Shown piece after piece: positions 1 through 8,257 of a stretch of DNA of 64,000 nt. Source of the stretch: Mycobacterium sp. PSTR-4-N (GTDB lineage: Bacteria > Actinomycetota > Actinomycetes > Mycobacteriales > Mycobacteriaceae); the NCBI RefSeq assembly GCF_022348085.1, contig NZ_JAKRFN010000001.1:434001-498000 (forward strand), read 5' to 3'. The position numbers were made by a program, and so were the translations under genes. How positions within the stretch are numbered: position 1 is the first letter of the stretch; each line of letters opens with the position of its first letter. The notes below the pieces were generated by a model. The model saw only the letters and a program-made list of their open reading frames with translations. It was not told the DNA's origin and did no database searches.

Positions 1-2
1 CC

Positions 3-887
3 TCTCAGGGCGCCGACGCATCGGCCGCCGCAGACGCCGCCTCGCCGCTGCTGCACTACTGGCCGCTCGCCATCGAGGAGCAGTTCTATCTCGTGTGGCC
101 TCTGCTGATCCTCGCAATCACCGCGTTCGTCGTCCGGCGCGCCTGGAGCCGTGACCGCTGGTACGGCCTCGTCGCCACTATCAGCGGGCTTCTCATGGCC
201 GCGTCGTTGGCCTGGGCCACCTACGAGACCGCGGCCGCGCCGCACAGGGCGTTCTTCGATACCGCCGCCCGCGTCTGGGAACTCGGCGCCGGCGCCCTCC
301 TCGCAACCACAGTCGGCACGCTGGCCACCCTTCGCTGGTGGCTGCGACCAGTGCTGTCCTGGGCCGGTGCCGCGTTGATCGTCGCCAGCCTGATCCTCAT
401 CGATCCCGCCGCAGACGGCTTCCCGGTCCCGTGCGCCCTCCTACCCGTTGCCGGGACCATCCTCGTCATTGCTGCGGGCGTCGGCAGCGAGCCGCTGTTC
501 CAGCCGCTTCTGCGCAATCGTGCCGCTACGTACGTCGGCGACCTCTCGTACGCCCTGTACCTCGTCCACTGGCCCGTCATCGTCCTGCTCGCCACCGCGA
601 TGGAAACGAACGTCTACTACTACGCCGCTGCGCTGTCCTTGTCCTTCGGCCTGGCCATCGCCTGCCACCACTTCGTCGAAGAGCCGCTACGCCAATTCAA
701 TTGGGACGCCGTGCGCCAAGCACGGCAGGACATGAAGCACGGCCTCTACCACGTCGAGCGCTCCACCAAGATCGCCGCCGTGGCCGCCTTGGTCCTCATC
801 ACGCTGTCAGTCATCAGCTTCGCAGCCCGCCCCGACCGCTTCGAACCTGTGCAGCACGCCCTGCCGTGCTGCGGTCACGTCGAATAG
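3..887 (+). CDS. Membrane acyltransferase family 3 (OafA/YrhL type), 5' truncated
   Basis: This is the C-terminal part of an integral membrane O-acyltransferase of the acyltransferase-3 family. Such enzymes acylate cell-envelope carbohydrates or lipids. The frame is open from the left edge, so the gene begins outside the window and the Met at 93 is internal. Just after the edge lies LHYWPLAIEEQFYLVWPLL, the hallmark motif of the family. It is followed by about seven hydrophobic helices and a charged stretch near VEEPLRQF. After the last helix only about 20 residues remain, so there is no C-terminal SGNH hydrolase domain. The gene ends at a strong hairpin shared with the convergent gene at 955. 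The acceptor substrate cannot be inferred. Confidence 0.85.
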   Translation, partial: SQGADASAAADAASPLLHYWPLAIEEQFYLVWPLLILAITAFVVRRAWSRDRWYGLVATISGLLMAASLAWATYETAAAPHRAFFDTAARVWELGAGALLATTVGTLATLRWWLRPVLSWAGAALIVASLILIDPAADGFPVPCALLPVAGTILVIAAGVGSEPLFQPLLRNRAATYVGDLSYALYLVHWPVIVLLATAMETNVYYYAAALSLSFGLAIACHHFVEEPLRQFNWDAVRQARQDMKHGLYHVERSTKIAAVAALVLITLSVISFAARPDRFEPVQHALPCCGHVE

Positions 888-908
888 ACGCCCCGACCGC
901 ACACACGA

Positions 909-944
909 AAATGCCCGCCCTGCCGGAAAGGCGGGCGGGCATTT
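909..944. terminator. Bidirectional hairpin terminator
   Basis: A perfect 12-bp inverted repeat pairs aaatgcccgccc (909-920) with gggcgggcattt (933-944) around a 12-nt loop. It lies between the converging acyltransferase and small secreted protein genes. The arms end in A and T runs on either strand, so it can terminate in both directions. Confidence 0.8.
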
Positions 945-954
945 CGTCGACGAA

Positions 955-1383
955 CTAGCAGGGGCCTTCGGTCACCGTTCCGTACGGGCCCACGGCGATG
1001 CCGGTGCCACCCCGGCACGCCGTGAACGAGATGGTGCCGAAATCCGCGCGGCGGTCGCGCAGGCGTTCGGCCGTGGCCGCGGCGCGCTGACCGAAGAACG
1101 TATCCGGATGGGCGGCCGCATACGCCTCGAGCCGGGAGGCCCGACGATCCAGCGACGCCGACCGGAGCCGAATGTTCGACGCAAGGATCTGCAGTGAGAT
1201 GACCTGGCTGGCATAAATGAAGTCACCCGGCGCTTCCGCCAGACCACCGACCACCTGGTTCACCGGCGCCGCGGGAAGGGTCACCGCGGGAGCCGCATTC
1301 GCAGCGACAGGCGCCAGAGCTGCCGCAGCCCCGACCACGACCGCAGCAGCGGTCACATTGATTTTCGACGAGATAGCGTTCAT
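955..1383 (-). CDS. Small secreted protein of unknown function
   Basis: This 142-residue protein has a clear Sec signal peptide: MNAISSK, then a long Ala/Val core ending near ANA-AP. The mature part is Ala/Arg-rich and probably helical (Q, R and L repeats around residues 60-110). Two Cys residues lie near the C terminus (TACRGG and the final GPC), so a disulfide is plausible. The ATG at 1383 was chosen because it gives a clean signal peptide and follows a GGGGG ribosome-binding site; an in-frame upstream start would add a non-secretory extension. The protein is probably exported to the periplasm or medium. I do not recognise a family with a known function. Confidence 0.7.
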   Translation of the reverse strand: MNAISSKINVTAAAVVVGAAAALAPVAANAAPAVTLPAAPVNQVVGGLAEAPGDFIYASQVISLQILASNIRLRSASLDRRASRLEAYAAAHPDTFFGQRAAATAERLRDRRADFGTISFTACRGGTGIAVGPYGTVTEGPC

Positions 1384-1418
1384 ACGAGCCCCCAAGAACA
1401 GCAAACGAATAATGCAAC

Positions 1419-1449
1419 AGATTCTGTCAAGCTGAGAATCTTCTGTCAA
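1419..1449. promoter_or_regulatory. Inverted plus direct repeat upstream of the small secreted gene
   Basis: agattct (1419-1425) pairs with agaatct (1435-1441). The 9-mer ttctgtcaa occurs at 1422-1430 and again at 1441-1449. The block sits about 36 bp upstream of the start of the minus-strand secreted protein, where an operator would act. Its function is inferred from position only. Confidence 0.3.
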
Positions 1450-1610
1450 TCCGACAGACCGTTTGCGAACAGCAATAATCGGTAGCCCTCGCCCGCGGAC
1501 GTGCGCTCACTCCTTGCGAGTTTCCGCCCTCTCCGCAACACCGCTCGCCGTCTGCCGCCGAAACGCACCCGGCACCTTCTCGCGGACCATACGTTTGACC
1601 AGGTAGCTTG

Positions 1611-1634
1611 GTTCCGAGTCCAGCGGTGCGGGTA
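1611..1634 (+). promoter_or_regulatory. Candidate SigF-type promoter for the EAL gene
   Basis: GTTC (1611-1614), 15 bp, then GGGTA (1630-1634). The mycobacterial SigF consensus is GTTT-N15-17-GGGTA, so there is one mismatch in the -35 element. The predicted transcription start is about 40 bp before the GTG at 1681. Confidence 0.4.
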
Positions 1635-1680
1635 CAGACAGGCTCGATCACGTGCGCGAGACGAGCCGAGGGGGACGGCA

Positions 1681-2898
1681 GTGACCGATCAGCTCGCCAC
1701 CGCAGCCGCCGGTGTGGGCCTGCAGCCCAGCTTCCAACAGGTGGTGTCTCTGCCCGACGGCGCCGTGGTCGGCTACGAGGCCCTGGCGCGCTGGCCCGCA
1801 CTCCACGGGTGCGGACCGCTCGAGGTCTTTGCCCACGCCAAGCTCACCGGCCTGCTGGACGCGCTCGATGAACAGTGCATTCATTCCGCAGCGCGCGAAG
1901 CGTTGGACGGCGCGTGGCGTCCCGGCATGCTGCTGCTGATCAATTGCGAACCCACCACCGCCATCGACATGACGGTGTCCGGCGCGCTGGCCGTGGCGGC
2001 ATCCGCCTTCGATGTGGTCTTCGAAGTCACCGAGCGCGGGTTGTTGACCAATCCCGCGGCGCTGCTCGCCAAGGTCGCCATCCTGCGCGGGCAGGGCTTC
2101 AAGGTCGCCCTCGATGATCTTGGCGCGCACACGGATTCACTGGCACTGCTGGACATCATCGAACCGGAGATCCTCAAGCTCGATCTGAACCTGGTCCAAC
2201 GCCAACCCGACCGGGTCCAGGCACGCACCATCGCGGGCGTCATCGCCCACCAGGAGCGCACCGGAGCGGTGATCCTGGCCGAGGGCATCGAGACCGAGGA
2301 GCACCTGGAGCAGGCTCTGGCCTACGGCGCCACCCTGGGCCAGGGCTATCGCTTCGGTCGGCCGGGGCCGCTCACCCAAAAACCGGTGCCGTTTCGCGGG
2401 CCGGCCCGCGCATCGATCAGATCACTACCCGACGATGCATCGACCTTCGCGTTGGTGCGTGATCGTCTCCAGCCCCGCACGGTGCGCTTCGCCACCCTGC
2501 ACGAATTGTCCCGGCACATCGAGAGATTGGCCATCTCCGCAGAGAGTCCGCCGATGGTCCTGGCCACCGTCCAGGACCAGTCCAAACTCAGCACCACGAC
2601 GATGCGTACCTACGTCGAACTCGCACACCGGGCACCTCTTGTCGCGATGTTCGGCGCGAACGTGCCGTCGGACCTCGGCAACAGCATTCGCGGCGTCCAC
2701 CTCGCCGCAGACGATCCGCTGATGCACGAGTGGACGGTCCTCATCCTCGGCCCCGACATCGCCGCCGGGCTGATCGCCCGCGAGGTCTCCCCCGCAGGCA
2801 CCCCGCAAGCCGAGCGGCGCTTCGACATGGTCATCACGTTCGATCGCGCCCTCGTCACGCTGGGCGCCCGCTGCCTGCTGAGCCGGCTCGCCGCCTGA
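1681..2898 (+). CDS. EAL-domain cyclic-di-GMP phosphodiesterase with C-terminal DICT domain
   Basis: This 405-residue cytosolic protein should hydrolyse cyclic di-GMP to pGpG. The EAL domain spans about residues 10-235. Most catalytic and metal-binding residues are present: E33 in YEALAR, N88 in INCEP, E118 in VTERG, D145-D146 in LDDLG, K167 in LKLD, E201 and E204 in AEGIET, and Q221 in GQGY. It is therefore probably active. Residues from about 260 to 400 match the DICT sensory domain that often accompanies EAL/GGDEF proteins. The GTG at 1681 was chosen for its AGGGGG ribosome-binding site; an earlier in-frame GTG at 1501 adds low-complexity sequence. A SigF-like promoter lies just upstream. 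Confidence 0.88.
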   Translation: MTDQLATAAAGVGLQPSFQQVVSLPDGAVVGYEALARWPALHGCGPLEVFAHAKLTGLLDALDEQCIHSAAREALDGAWRPGMLLLINCEPTTAIDMTVSGALAVAASAFDVVFEVTERGLLTNPAALLAKVAILRGQGFKVALDDLGAHTDSLALLDIIEPEILKLDLNLVQRQPDRVQARTIAGVIAHQERTGAVILAEGIETEEHLEQALAYGATLGQGYRFGRPGPLTQKPVPFRGPARASIRSLPDDASTFALVRDRLQPRTVRFATLHELSRHIERLAISAESPPMVLATVQDQSKLSTTTMRTYVELAHRAPLVAMFGANVPSDLGNSIRGVHLAADDPLMHEWTVLILGPDIAAGLIAREVSPAGTPQAERRFDMVITFDRALVTLGARCLLSRLAA

Positions 2899-2905
2899 GT
2901 GTGAT

Positions 2906-2936
2906 GGTGGGCCGGGCCTGTGCGGCCCGGCCCACC
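2906..2936. terminator. Bidirectional hairpin terminator
   Basis: A perfect 13-bp stem pairs ggtgggccgggcc (2906-2918) with ggcccggcccacc (2924-2936) around a tgtgc loop. It sits between the stop codons of the converging EAL gene and the giant repeat protein. There is no T-run, which is usual for mycobacterial terminators. Confidence 0.7.
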
Positions 2937-2945
2937 CGCACGCTA

Positions 2946-5900
2946 CTAGAGAACCGACGGCGGCGTGATCACCCTGACGGTGGTCACCCCGTCCAGAGTG
3001 GTGCTGTCCACCGTGGCGGTGCTGAGGTAGACAGTGCCGTCGGACGCGACCGTCACTCCGGCGCCGGTGAGGGCGTCAGGCACCTCCAGAACCTTCGTGA
3101 TTCCGGCGGCGTTCATCGCGTAGACCGCCGTCTTGACCGCGGTACTGTTTCCCGTCTCCTCGTTGGTGACGGCGTCGACGATCGTCACGTAGGCCGTTCC
3201 GTCCGGGCCGAAGACGAACTGGGACCCCGTGACCCCCTGCAGCCCGCCCAAGAAGACCGCCGGAGCGATCACACCGTGATCGGTGAACGATCCAAGCGTC
3301 GCACCCGTGCTGTCGAAAGCGATCCCCCGCACCGAACCGTCCTCATCGGCCACCACCAGGTACGCAGTGCCATCCGAACCCACTGCGACCGAGGGCAGCA
3401 GTCCCTGAACGCGGGTGACGCTGCCTGGCAGAGACAACGTGGCTGCCCCCGTCGACACGTTCACGACATGAGTCGACGGAGCGAAGGACTCCGAATCGTA
3501 GGTTTCGACAACCTGATATGCCGTTCCGCCCGGCCCGAACACCACCGGTTGCGTCGGTAAGCCGTCGAGGCTGCGAATGGTCTGCGTACCCGCCGGAGTG
3601 ATCACGGCCATCACCGGCTGACCATCGCCATCCAGCAGCGGCACGTAAGCCCTACTGTCAGGACCGATTCCGATCAGTCCGAGAGCGGGGACAGAGCCTT
3701 CGACGAAGTCGCCGGGAAGAACGACCACGGTGCTCGTGCCATCGGCGCGCATCACCATCAACCGGGGACCATCGGCTCCGGCGATCGCCAGGAAAGCGGT
3801 GCCGTCCGCCGCCGCCATCGGCCAGCTTTGGGGATACCCCGCCGATCGCATTGAGGACGTCACACCCGTCGGAGTCAGGCGCAGGATCGCAACCTCCTGG
3901 CTGGTGTCGCCGTAAGTGAGCACCACCATCAGCACCGAGCCATCCGCCGCAGCCACGAGTTGAGATGCCGGGCTGCCATCGATGGTGCGTGTCGTCACGG
4001 CCGTCCCCGCGAACGTGGTGATCACCGAGATCGGCCGACCGGTCGACTCGTCAGCTGACGACGTCACGAGATACGCAGTGCCATCGGTACCGACGGCCAT
4101 TGGCAGGGTCGCCCTACCTGTCACCGCGTTGGTGGTGGACGAGGTGCCGTCCGGACGCACGATGAGCACCGACGTCTGCCAGACCCCGGATGTGGGCCCC
4201 ACCGGCAGGTAGGCCGTACCGTCAGGCGCCACGACCGGAAGGCCACCTGGCAGCCCCGGGAGTCCGTAGGTACGACCCACGTTGCCCGTGATCGCAACCA
4301 ACGTGTACGCCGCGCCGCCCGATTCGTCGGGCGCAGCCGCCACAAAGTACACCGTGCCGTTTTGCGCCATGACGGGAACGCCGCCGAGGGTGGCATCAAG
4401 GCTGAGGATCGGTGTCAGCGTTCCAGTCGAATCCACCGAGGCAAAACTCGTGTGGGCGCCGAGCGGGTCGGTGGTCGTGACGAGCAGGCTCCCGTCGGGC
4501 CGCGCCAGCGGCAGCGACGAGAAGCCCGCGATGTCAGCCGTCGTGGCGAGAACCCGTCCGTCCTCGGTGAGAACACTGACGCGGGTCACCACAGCTGTCA
4601 GATCGCCGCCGGAGAAGCTCGTTGTGACCTGGTACAGCGCACCGCCAGGCGCAGCGATCACCCCGCTGAGTGGCAGGCCCGGCGTCGACTCCGTGGTCAC
4701 CACGTTCGGCGCGATCGTCACGCTCACCTGCACCGGCGTGGAACCGCCGTGGCCGTCGGTGACGGTGACGGTAAACGTGTCGGTATCGATTCCCGGTGTC
4801 TGCGTAGCCTGCTCGCGCATCGCGGCGGTGGGCTTGTAGGTGAACGCCCCGGTCGCCGCGTCGAGCGTCACCGTGCCGCCCTTCACCGAGGTGGTCGGCC
4901 CGCTGTAGGTGCGGACGTCGCCGTCGGCATCTGTCGACGTGACCGTTCCGCTGATCGCGCCGTCGGAGGCCGGCGCGCCGGCGGAGAAACTTCCCTGCGG
5001 CGCAGCGTTGTTCGGGTTGATGGTGACCGTCACCGGCACCTGCAGCGTGCCGCCGCGGCCGTCGGACACCGTCACCGTGAACGTGTCCTGCTTGTCGGCC
5101 GCGCTCGCAGTGAGCGCCGACGCGGCGTGCCGCGCGGCATCGGTGGGCGTGTAGAGGAACGTGCCGTCGGCGTTGACGACGACGCTGCCCTTGGCGGTGG
5201 ACGTGGAGCCGCTGTAGGTCAGCGGATCGCCGTTGGCGTCGGTGGCGGTCACCGTACCGCTGACCTTGCCGCTCGCATCCGGCTGCCCGGGGTTGGCTGT
5301 GCCGTTGGTCGGCGCGCTGTTGGGGGCGGGCAGGATCGCCACCGACACCGTCACCGTGATGGCGCCGCCGACGTGACCGTCGTTGACGGTCACCACGAAC
5401 GAATCGGTCTTGTCCACCTCCGTGGCACCGGCTTTCGCGGCCGTCTGCCGCGCGGCCGCGGTCGGGGTGTAGGTGAACGTGCCGTCGGCATTGACGACGA
5501 GCGTGCCGCCCTTCACCGACGTGGTCGGGCCGCTGTAGGTGCGGGTGTCGTTGTCGGCGTCGGTCGAGGTGACCGCGCCGGTGACCTTGCCGGTCGCATC
5601 GGGCGAGCCTGCGCTGTAGGAACCGACGGGCGCCGCGTTGCGGGGCAGGATCGTCACCGTCACCGGAACCGCCAACGTGCCGCCGTTGCCGTCGGACACC
5701 GTCACCGTGAACGTGTCCTGCTTGTCGGCCGTCGAGGCGCCCAGCGCCGACGCGGTATGCCGCGCCGTGTCGGTCGGGTCGTAGCTGAATGTGCCGTCGC
5801 CGTTGACCACGACGGTGCCGCCCTTGGCCGACGTCGTCGGTCCGCTGTAGGACAGCGGATCGCCGTCGGGATCGGTCGCGCTCACCTGACCGGTGATGGT

Positions 5901-8024
5901 GCCGTCTGAATCCGGTTGTCCTGCTGTGAATGTCCCGCCGGTCGGGTTGCTGTTGACCGGACCGGCGGCCGGGCTGATCGCGACCCGCACCGTCGTGGTG
6001 GTCGTTCCGCCATGACCGTCGTCGACGGTGAAAGTCAAGGTCTCGAACCGCGCTTCCTCCGGCGCGTCCGTGGCCGCCGCGGCCTGGCGGGCCGCCGCTG
6101 TCGGCGTGAACGTGAAGCTGCCCTCGCCGTTGTCGACGACGGTGCCCTTCTCGCTCACCGCCGGGGTGAAGGTCAGCGGGTCGCGATCGGCGTCACGGGC
6201 GGTGACGGTGACCTCCACCGCACCGGTGTCGGCGTCGGGTGTGCCCGCGGTCGCGCGGGCGCGGGACGGCGCGCTGTTCAACGGTGCGATGTCGACGGTC
6301 ACCGGGACGACAGCGGTCCCTCCGTAGGCGTCGACGACGGTGACGACGAACGTGTCGGTGGTGTCGTCGACCCCCGCACCGGTCGCCGCGGCGGCGTGCC
6401 GGGCCTCCGAGGTCGGCGTGTAGACGAACCGCCCCGATGAGGTCACGAAGACGAAGCCCTTCTCGGTGGTGGTCGAGCCGGAGAACGTCAACCGGTCCCC
6501 GTCGGGATCGGTCGCCCGCACCTGGCCGCGCACCGCGCCGTTGAACACGTTGGGGCTCCCGGCACTCACCTCGCCGGGCACCGGCGCGGCGTTGTCGCTG
6601 GCCGCGATCGCCACGGTGACCGTGATGGTGTCGGTGCCGCCGTGCCCGTCGTTCACCGTCACTGAGAAGCGGTCGAAGCGGTCGCTGTAGCGGCCCCCGC
6701 GCACGGCGTCGCGGGCCTCGGCGGTCGGCGTGTAGACGAAGCTGCCGTCCTCATCGATCACGACCGATCCCTTGGCGGGGTCGGTGGCCTCGAACGTGAC
6801 CGGGTCGTCGTCGGGGTCGGTGGCGCTGACCTGCCCGGCAACCGCGCCGGTTGTCAGGTCGGGCCGACCCACCACACTCGACGCGTCCGGTCGCGCGTTG
6901 GCCGGGCGAATCCGAACCGTCACGCTGACCGGCGTCACGCCGCCGTTGCCGTCGTCGACCGTCATCACGAACGTGTCAGTGGTGTCGGCGTCGGTGGCGC
7001 CGTCCTGCGCGGCCGCGTGGCGTGCGGCGTCGGTGGGCGTGTACGTGAAGCGCCCGGTCGGAGACACGACGACCGTGCCCTTGGCCGTCTCGGTCGGACC
7101 GGAGTAGGTCAGCCGATCCCTGTCCGCGTCGGACCCGATCACGCGGCCGCTGACCCGGCCCCCGAAGAAGGACGGCGCACCCACCACCACCCGGGCGGTG
7201 GGTGGATTGTTGTCGTCGTCGGCGGCGTCGACCAGCTCCCCGGTGGACACCGTCGGCGTCCCGGAACCGATGCGGGTGCTTTGCTGATTTCCCTGGCGCC
7301 GGGCGAAGGCGAGCAGCGCCCACGCCAGCGGCGAATCCGCCGGCGCGGCCGGACTGTCGGTGCCGCCCGGAAGCAGCAAGGTCGACAGCAGCGCCGTCGT
7401 CATCGCCGGCTCCTCGGGGGGAGCCTCGTCCGTGGCGTCGTGCTCGACGGCCGGCGTGACGGTCGGCGCCGCAACGACGGGTGCGGGTGCTGGCGCAACG
7501 GGTGCCACCTCGGCGTGCAGTTGCTTCGTGTCGGTAGCCGTGTTCGGTGCGACGACCGGCGTCGACTTCTCGACGGGGGCGGTGCGGAGCACTGTGCGTT
7601 GGCGATGCGTGGGACGCGGTGCGTCGTTTCCGCCGCCGGCCTCCGGTGTCTCGACATCGGGAGCGTCGGCTCCGCCCTCCGGCCGCGGAACCTCGTCGTT
7701 CACAGTCACTTCGGGGTCATCGAGCTCTGGTGCCGGACTCTCGTCGTCGTCGCCCGGGGTCTCCACGCCCTCATCTGTCGGCGCAGCGCCGGTGTCGTCG
7801 TCCCCGGCATCAGCGTCGGACGTCGCGTGCGAGTCGTCGGTGGACTCCGACGTCGAGGGCCGATTGACGGTGTTCGAAGGCGTGTCGCCCGATCCCCCCG
7901 GGCTGACAGACGTGCCGGTGTCGGGCTCTGCCCCGGCGACGCCCGACGGCCACGCGATCGCCGACCCGATTCCCAATGCGACAGCAAGTGCTCCGACACG
8001 GCCGATATGGCGTGCGTGACCCAT
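2946..8024 (-). CDS. Giant secreted protein: acidic N-terminal region, eight cadherin/VCBS-like repeats, propeller-like C terminus
   Basis: This 1692-residue exported protein has a signal peptide (GALAVALGIGSAIAWPSG, cleavage near VAGA). A Ser/Asp/Glu/Pro-rich low-complexity region follows to about residue 190, and then a short LAWALLAFARR segment seen in other large mycobacterial secreted proteins. Eight tandem domains of about 100 residues come next (about residues 270-1100), each with N-x-x-P, D-x-D-x-D, Y-T-P-T and G-x-G-G signatures typical of VCBS/cadherin-like folds. The last 590 residues repeat G-P/A-D-G-T-A-Y blades, as in beta-propellers. ATG 8024 is preferred over 8036 because GGGGGGA sits directly upstream of it. 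The likely role is adhesion or carbohydrate/Ca2+ binding on the cell surface; the ligand is unknown. Confidence 0.85.
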   Translation of the reverse strand: MGHARHIGRVGALAVALGIGSAIAWPSGVAGAEPDTGTSVSPGGSGDTPSNTVNRPSTSESTDDSHATSDADAGDDDTGAAPTDEGVETPGDDDESPAPELDDPEVTVNDEVPRPEGGADAPDVETPEAGGGNDAPRPTHRQRTVLRTAPVEKSTPVVAPNTATDTKQLHAEVAPVAPAPAPVVAAPTVTPAVEHDATDEAPPEEPAMTTALLSTLLLPGGTDSPAAPADSPLAWALLAFARRQGNQQSTRIGSGTPTVSTGELVDAADDDNNPPTARVVVGAPSFFGGRVSGRVIGSDADRDRLTYSGPTETAKGTVVVSPTGRFTYTPTDAARHAAAQDGATDADTTDTFVMTVDDGNGGVTPVSVTVRIRPANARPDASSVVGRPDLTTGAVAGQVSATDPDDDPVTFEATDPAKGSVVIDEDGSFVYTPTAEARDAVRGGRYSDRFDRFSVTVNDGHGGTDTITVTVAIAASDNAAPVPGEVSAGSPNVFNGAVRGQVRATDPDGDRLTFSGSTTTEKGFVFVTSSGRFVYTPTSEARHAAAATGAGVDDTTDTFVVTVVDAYGGTAVVPVTVDIAPLNSAPSRARATAGTPDADTGAVEVTVTARDADRDPLTFTPAVSEKGTVVDNGEGSFTFTPTAAARQAAAATDAPEEARFETLTFTVDDGHGGTTTTTVRVAISPAAGPVNSNPTGGTFTAGQPDSDGTITGQVSATDPDGDPLSYSGPTTSAKGGTVVVNGDGTFSYDPTDTARHTASALGASTADKQDTFTVTVSDGNGGTLAVPVTVTILPRNAAPVGSYSAGSPDATGKVTGAVTSTDADNDTRTYSGPTTSVKGGTLVVNADGTFTYTPTAAARQTAAKAGATEVDKTDSFVVTVNDGHVGGAITVTVSVAILPAPNSAPTNGTANPGQPDASGKVSGTVTATDANGDPLTYSGSTSTAKGSVVVNADGTFLYTPTDAARHAASALTASAADKQDTFTVTVSDGRGGTLQVPVTVTINPNNAAPQGSFSAGAPASDGAISGTVTSTDADGDVRTYSGPTTSVKGGTVTLDAATGAFTYKPTAAMREQATQTPGIDTDTFTVTVTDGHGGSTPVQVSVTIAPNVVTTESTPGLPLSGVIAAPGGALYQVTTSFSGGDLTAVVTRVSVLTEDGRVLATTADIAGFSSLPLARPDGSLLVTTTDPLGAHTSFASVDSTGTLTPILSLDATLGGVPVMAQNGTVYFVAAAPDESGGAAYTLVAITGNVGRTYGLPGLPGGLPVVAPDGTAYLPVGPTSGVWQTSVLIVRPDGTSSTTNAVTGRATLPMAVGTDGTAYLVTSSADESTGRPISVITTFAGTAVTTRTIDGSPASQLVAAADGSVLMVVLTYGDTSQEVAILRLTPTGVTSSMRSAGYPQSWPMAAADGTAFLAIAGADGPRLMVMRADGTSTVVVLPGDFVEGSVPALGLIGIGPDSRAYVPLLDGDGQPVMAVITPAGTQTIRSLDGLPTQPVVFGPGGTAYQVVETYDSESFAPSTHVVNVSTGAATLSLPGSVTRVQGLLPSVAVGSDGTAYLVVADEDGSVRGIAFDSTGATLGSFTDHGVIAPAVFLGGLQGVTGSQFVFGPDGTAYVTIVDAVTNEETGNSTAVKTAVYAMNAAGITKVLEVPDALTGAGVTVASDGTVYLSTATVDSTTLDGVTTVRVITPPSVL
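4707..7211 (-). repeat. Eight tandem protein-coding repeats of about 300 bp
   Basis: This is the DNA encoding the eight cadherin/VCBS-like domains of the giant secreted protein. Units 5 and 7 are the most alike (both carry ADKQDTFTVTVSDG), and units 6 and 8 share TYSGPTTSVKGGT. That alternation suggests past duplication of two-domain blocks. The near-identical segments are potential recombination and assembly-collapse sites. Confidence 0.8.
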
Positions 8025-8257
8025 GATTCCCCCCATATGAAATTAGAGTCCCCCCACAAGACTCCCCCGCCAGGAAAATTAGCTCACGACAGTGGATTTG
8101 CCGAGAGTTTCGTGTCAGATCGTTTTCGGTTCCTTGCGAAGCGAATAACCCGACCTATGCCTGCCAGGGCGAATGCCCGAGCTGAGGCCCGAAATTCATG
8201 TGCTCGCTCAGCGGCTCAGCGCGTCGCAACCCCGGCGGCACGCCTCCTACGGGCCCG

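Noticed and set aside
4707..7211. Periodic repeats that could be mistaken for a CRISPR or satellite array
   Set aside because: The period is about 300 bp, units diverge at the DNA level and stay in one coding frame; no cas genes are present.
4362..7323. Several long frames opposite the giant repeat protein
   Set aside because: They mirror the repeats of the minus-strand protein and encode Gly/Arg/Val-rich shadows without start signals.
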